Assembly (NCBI GenBank): GCA_014584465.1
Contig: JACTMU010000094.1
Coordinates: 92,589-156,588 of the forward strand
Direction of reading: 5' to 3'
Origin: Pseudomonadota bacterium
Lineage (GTDB): Bacteria > Bdellovibrionota > Bdellovibrionia > Bdellovibrionales > JACTMU01
DNA length: 64,000 nucleotides
In this document: positions 60,089 to 64,000 of the stretch, piece by piece
How the letters are laid out: each line of letters starts with the position of its first letter
Numbering within the stretch: the stretch's first letter is position 1
Position numbers and translations under genes: made by a program
The notes under the pieces: generated by a model
The model's input: the letters and a program-made list of their open reading frames with translations, nothing else
Told to the model about the DNA's origin: nothing
Database searches by the model: none

Positions 60089-61116
60089 TAGACCAATCTT
60101 AGAGAATTTTTCTCTTCCTTTTCCTGTTTTTTCTTCTCTTTCGCGTCCTTACGCTTCTTTTCTTCCTCAGTGGAAATGTTGTAAACCTTGTGAATTCTTG
60201 TTTGAACTCGGTTGAGCTGCCCATCAAGACCAACCTCAACCTCCATCTCTTCCAGACTTTTCACTTTATGGGGGGTATAACTAAACTTATCATTAGAACC
60301 CTTTTCTGGATGTCTAAAGCGCATGTGGAGCTGCTCCTCACGATAGGACTCGGATACTTCGCCAAGCTCCTTGTGGAGGGTTTTCAATTGATCAACGATC
60401 GCTCTTTTTCTCTCAGGATCCTTGATCTTCTGTTTTTCTTTGATCAACTCAAACATTGAAGTCTCAAGGCTTCGAATCTTGGTTTGTTTAGAAACTGCAC
60501 CACTCTTGTGATCTCCCCAGGATCCAGACCATGCTAATGATGGGACAAGAAGGACCAAAGTAAGGCAAGTCAGCGCGGTGACGGCATATTGAGACCACTT
60601 GATGTCAAAAGGAAAAGTCTTGAGTCGGTTTACAATCACGCTTGCTTTGACGCCAGAAATTTTGCGCAAGGTTACAGAGCCATTTTGGATTGACCCTAAG
60701 ATACCATCAAGATCGAGTCGAAGCTTTGAATCGGAAAGAGCCTCCTTGAGTTCCTTTAATAGATGGAGTGAGTCGATTCCAGAGATCTTGAGATCGAAAA
60801 AAAGGGGTCCATTATGGATCGCGGTTACATCCGAATTGCCAAAATCAACGATTTCTTCTGAAAAATCTTGATCCAAAGGTTCTACGATCTCTGCTTGAAC
60901 AGGCGAATTCCACATCTCCTGATCGGACCACGGAACTTCTGATGGGAGTGATTCGTCGAGTTGAGGCTCCGATTTGGATTCGCCACCCAATTCGGATTCG
61001 CCACCCAATTCGGAGCCAGGTAGGGGTTCATTGATAAATTGTCCACATTGAGGACAACGCAAGAACTCTTCACTGTCATCGAAGGTGCACTGACATTGTG
61101 AGCAGGTCCTCATCAT
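60085..61116 (-). CDS. Zinc-ribbon, single-pass membrane protein, unknown function
   Basis: 343 residues from an ATG at 61116. Residues 1-30 form a C4 zinc ribbon (RTCSQCQCTF...RCPQCGQF). An acidic linker follows with a short repeat (SELGGESELGGES), then a folded region (PLFFDLKISGIDSLHLLKEL) and a membrane segment near 175-200 (AVTALTCLTLVLLVPSLAW). The C-terminal half is a charged coiled coil ending KEKKKQEKEEKNSL. No family recognised. Lies 40 bp after secA and could be co-transcribed with it. Confidence 0.7.
   Translation of the reverse strand: MMRTCSQCQCTFDDSEEFLRCPQCGQFINEPLPGSELGGESELGGESKSEPQLDESLPSEVPWSDQEMWNSPVQAEIVEPLDQDFSEEIVDFGNSDVTAIHNGPLFFDLKISGIDSLHLLKELKEALSDSKLRLDLDGILGSIQNGSVTLRKISGVKASVIVNRLKTFPFDIKWSQYAVTALTCLTLVLLVPSLAWSGSWGDHKSGAVSKQTKIRSLETSMFELIKEKQKIKDPERKRAIVDQLKTLHKELGEVSESYREEQLHMRFRHPEKGSNDKFSYTPHKVKSLEEMEVEVGLDGQLNRVQTRIHKVYNISTEEEKKRKDAKEKKKQEKEEKNSLRLVY
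60978..61013 (-). repeat. 18-bp tandem repeat in the zinc-ribbon gene
   Basis: Two exact tandem copies of ATTCGCCACCCAATTCGG (plus strand) encoding two copies of a six-residue unit (E-L-G-G-E-S). Length variation by slippage would stay in frame. Confidence 0.8.
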
Positions 61117-61155
61117 AGTTTTCAAACCTTAAAGATGTTGATGCGACAAATATTC

Positions 61156-63907
61156 TCAATTGACGGCAGATTCACTTGCCCCATGACATTTTTTGTATTT
61201 TCTGCCACTCCCACACGGGCAAGGGTCATTGCGGCCCACCTTTTCTTCACGCTTTGCCGGTTCGTCGCGCCGAGGCCCGCCGGGCTGGCCACCTCCCGAG
61301 AAGGTCATTTGCTGTTGCCGGGTAGGGCGAAAACTCTTCAGCGCCTCTTGTCGAGCTTCTGCAAGCTTCTGTTGGCGGATTGCTTCGGCCTCAGTTGGAA
61401 TCGGCACCTCTTCCATCTCGGTCTCCTCATCCTCCACCTCATACGACCTCGGATGGGAGCGTCTTTCAACAACCAATTGCACCTTAAGCAGTTTTTCCAA
61501 AGCTCCGGCACGAACAAAATGGTTCATCTCCTCAAAGGCATGAAAGGCCTCTTTCTTATACTCAATGAGAGGATCCTTTTGGGCGTAAGCTCGCAAATTG
61601 ATTCCTTCCTTAAGATGGTCAATTCTCTGAAGGTGCTCTTTCCAATGCACGTCAATGGACTGAAGGACAATCATCTTTGATATTGGTTTAAAGTGGTCAC
61701 CAAGCATCTCTTTTTGTCGATCGTAAACCTCTTTCACCGACTGCTTCACCGCTTCAGTCACCTGGTCAGGAGTGAGCTGAGCATGGTTTCCAAATGAAAC
61801 GGTCACACCAAATTGCTGGCTCAGGGTCGTATTGAGTCCATCGAGATCCCAATCTTTCTTGTCAGCTCCTTCATGGGCAAATCGATCTAAAACCTCTGAA
61901 AGAACGTCGCCAAGCATTTCCAGTACAATAGGCTCAATGTCTGCCCCAGAGAGAACTTCTCTGCGCAGACCATAGATGGCCGTTCGCTGATTGTTCATCA
62001 CATCATCATAATCAAGAAGATGTTTTCGAACGTCAAAATTGTGTCCTTCCACCTTTTTCTGGGCTCCTTCAATCGCGCGTGAAACCATGGGAGCTACAAT
62101 GGGTTCGTCATCAGGGACGTTGAGCGTGTTCATAATTTTCTGAATGCGTTCGCCATTGAAGATCCTCATAAGATTGTCTTCAAGCGAAAGATAAAAACGC
62201 GTCTCTCCCGGATCACCCTGTCGACCCGATCGACCCCTCAGCTGATTGTCGATACGACGAGATTCATGTCTTTCTGTACCCACAATGTAGAGGCCACCCG
62301 CAGTAAGGACCCTCTCTTTCTCCTTTGAGCAAAGTTCTTTATATCGAGTCATGGCTTCTTGGTATTTTTCCGACTCAGTTTCATGAATTTCACTTTTTGC
62401 AAGCATCTCTGGATTACCACCAAGAACGATGTCTGTTCCTCGTCCTGCCATGTTGGTGGCGATGGTCACAGATCCAAAGCGACCAGCTTGGGCAACAATT
62501 TCAGCCTCTCTCTCATGGTGTTTGGCATTCAAAACGTTATGAGTGACGCCGGCACGTCGAAGGTATTGGCTTAAGAGTTCCGATTTTTCGATGCTGACCG
62601 TTCCCACGAGAACGGGCTGCCCTTTCTCTTTTCGCTGTTTGATATCCTCAAAAATGGCGTTGAACTTCGCCTTTTCTGTCTTGTAAACGACATCATCTTC
62701 ATCTTTTCTTGCGATGGGCTTGTTGGTCGGGATGACCGATACATCTAAGTTATAGATCTTTTTAAACTCAACAGCTTCCGTATCCGCAGTCCCCGTCATT
62801 CCAGAAAGTTTGTTGTACATTCGAAAATAGTTCTGAAATGTGACGGTCGCCAAGGTCTGATTTTCATTTTTAACCGGGACCTTTTCCTTTGCTTCAATGG
62901 CCTGATGAAGACCGTCACTCCAGCGGCGTCCCGGCATAAGGCGACCTGTAAATTCATCTACGATGACGATTTCATCATCTTTGATCATATAATCGACATC
63001 GAGCTTATAAAGATGATGAGCCCTTAGGCTTTGATAGATCTGATGAAGATATTCAATGTTCTTCGGATCATAGAGGTTTTCGAGTTTAAGTAGCTGTTCG
63101 GCCTTTGTGTTCCCCTCATCGGTCAAGGAGGCAGTTTTCGACTTCTCTTCCATCACAAAATGGAGGTCTTTTTTAAGGTGTGGGATGATGTCATTGACCA
63201 CATAATATTTGTCCGTGGAGACCTCTGAGGGACCAGAAATGATGAGAGGTGTTCTTGCTTCATCGATCAGGATGGAGTCACATTCATCGACAATTGCATA
63301 GTTGAGTTCGCGTTGAACATAGTGGTTCAGATCGAACTTCATGTTGTCACGAAGATAATCAAAACCAAATTCGTTGTTGGTCCCATAGGTGATGTCGGAT
63401 CCATAGGCGACCTGTCTCTGGCGATCATTGAGGCTGTGAACGATCACCCCCACACTGAGACCTAAAAAGCGATAGAGCCGCCCCATCCACTCTGCATCTC
63501 GATGAGCCAAATAATCATTCACAGTTACAACATGAACCCCTCGCCCCGAGAGGGCGTTAAGGTAAACTGGAAGTGTTGCAACAAGCGTCTTCCCTTCACC
63601 GGTCTTCATCTCTGCAATCGATCCTCGATGAAGGACCATACCGCCAATGAGCTGAACGTCGTAGGGGCGCATCCCAAGGACTCTTCGAGAGGCCTCGCGG
63701 CAAGTTGCAAAGGCTTCCGGCAGGATCTCATCCAGCGAAGCCCCTTGTTCGATTCGACCCTTGAATTCACCCGTCATGGATTGCAGCTCAGGGTCGTTTC
63801 TTGAATTTCTCCTCTAGACTGTTGATCGATTGCACTTTCGGAGCGAGGAGCTTCATCTCACGGTCGTGCTTTGTGCCAAATACCTTGGTGAGGACTCGTG
63901 TAATCAT
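61156..63907 (-). CDS. secA: Preprotein translocase ATPase SecA (frameshifted near the start)
   Basis: The main frame from 63777 codes 873 residues: P-loop [21 protein letters not shown]-like [25 protein letters not shown] and the C-terminal zinc motif [14 protein letters not shown]. The normal N-terminus is encoded just upstream in another frame from the ATG at 63907: [20 protein letters not shown] up to LEEKFKKRP then a stop at 63788. Dropping one A in the AAGAAACG stretch (near 63796-63800) joins it in frame as [12 protein letters not shown], as expected for SecA. SecA drives export through SecYEG. A single-base error or genuine mutation cannot be told apart here. Confidence 0.9.
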
Positions 63908-63910
63908 CGA

Positions 63911-64000
63911 GTAAACCTACTCCTTCTTTCTAGAAGGAGCAAGCTCCTCACAGAACCCGCCGTGCCCTATTAAGGCAACGGGCTCTTCAGCATATTGGTT
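63911..64000 (-). mobile_element. Group II intron 3' end (domains V and VI), partial
   Basis: On the minus strand, 63985-63953 reads GAGCCCGTTGCC-TTAATA-GGGCACGGCGGGTTC: nine-base lower stem, AC bulge and the AGC catalytic triad of group II intron domain V (33 nt; upper helix short with a TAATA loop). The following TGTGAGGAG... region (63952-63911) folds as a domain VI-like hairpin (CTCCTTC/GAAGGAG) and ends TTTAC, an AY-type intron end. The exon would start TCG then the secA ATG. The rest of the intron and any reverse transcriptase lie beyond the window. Confidence 0.65.

Noticed and set aside
60978..61013. CRISPR-like repeat
   Set aside because: Two direct copies with no spacers, inside a coding frame; an ordinary tandem repeat.

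Overview
This looks like a contiguous stretch of a Gram-negative bacterial chromosome, roughly mid-40s % GC by eye, dense with genes and mostly arranged in short operons with start/stop overlaps. It carries an F-type ATP synthase, NADH dehydrogenase subunits, outer-membrane and periplasmic lipoproteins, the Tat system, PilT, Mfd, Lon and a DksA/TraR pair. Gene content and protein style point to a deltaproteobacterial or Bdellovibrionota-like organism; that placement is inference, because no rRNA or other phylogenetic marker was compared. No tRNA, rRNA or CRISPR array was seen.

Layout. 1-5.8 kb: atp operon (atpF' H A G D C) plus a coupled unknown gene. 6-8.4 kb: an outer-membrane-barrel-like protein and a GH3 hexosaminidase. 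8.4-12 kb: mfd. 12-19.6 kb: membrane arm of complex I only (nuoA H J K L M N). 19.7-27.2 kb: patatin lipase, small HTH/coiled-coil protein, lon, two DksA/TraR-like proteins and a LppC-type lipoprotein. 27.2-32.6 kb: dnaJ-like, grpE, hemW and a divergent double-domain M16 peptidase. 32.8-34.5 kb: unknown gene, tatA/B and tatC. 34.6-37.2 kb: ABC exporter. 37.2-43.7 kb: propionyl-CoA to succinyl-CoA module (carboxyltransferase, biotin carboxylase, biotin carrier, mutase large subunit) behind asnS. 43.9-47.5 kb: lipoprotein subtilase and nucleoside salvage (deoA, pnp). 47.6-51.8 kb: small membrane protein, pilT, rng, ctaB. 51.9-60 kb: a tightly overlapping aromatic amino acid operon. 60-64 kb: zinc-ribbon membrane protein and secA, whose 5' end abuts what looks like the 3' end of a group II intron.

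The most unusual region is 51.9-60 kb. On the minus strand, tryptophan 2,3-dioxygenase (kynA) and kynurenine formamidase (kynB) bracket an atypical SDR, a luciferase-like flavin monooxygenase, an asparaginase-II-type amidohydrolase and an aminophenol-type meta-cleavage set: 2-aminomuconate-semialdehyde dehydrogenase, extradiol dioxygenase beta subunit, and dioxygenase alpha subunit fused to a RidA-type 2-aminomuconate deaminase. Read together they suggest a tryptophan-to-aminomuconate route that uses a LigB-type ring cleavage. The operon is damaged: a ~92-bp near-perfect hairpin element splits the SDR, and the dehydrogenase lacks about its first 110 residues.

Several small repeats lie between genes: a 22-bp REP-like inverted pair (two loci, each supplying the 3' codons of a gene), a 15-bp palindrome found at two convergent gene ends, and a TTAGTGCCTAG-type element. 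secA also shows a one-base frameshift near its start.
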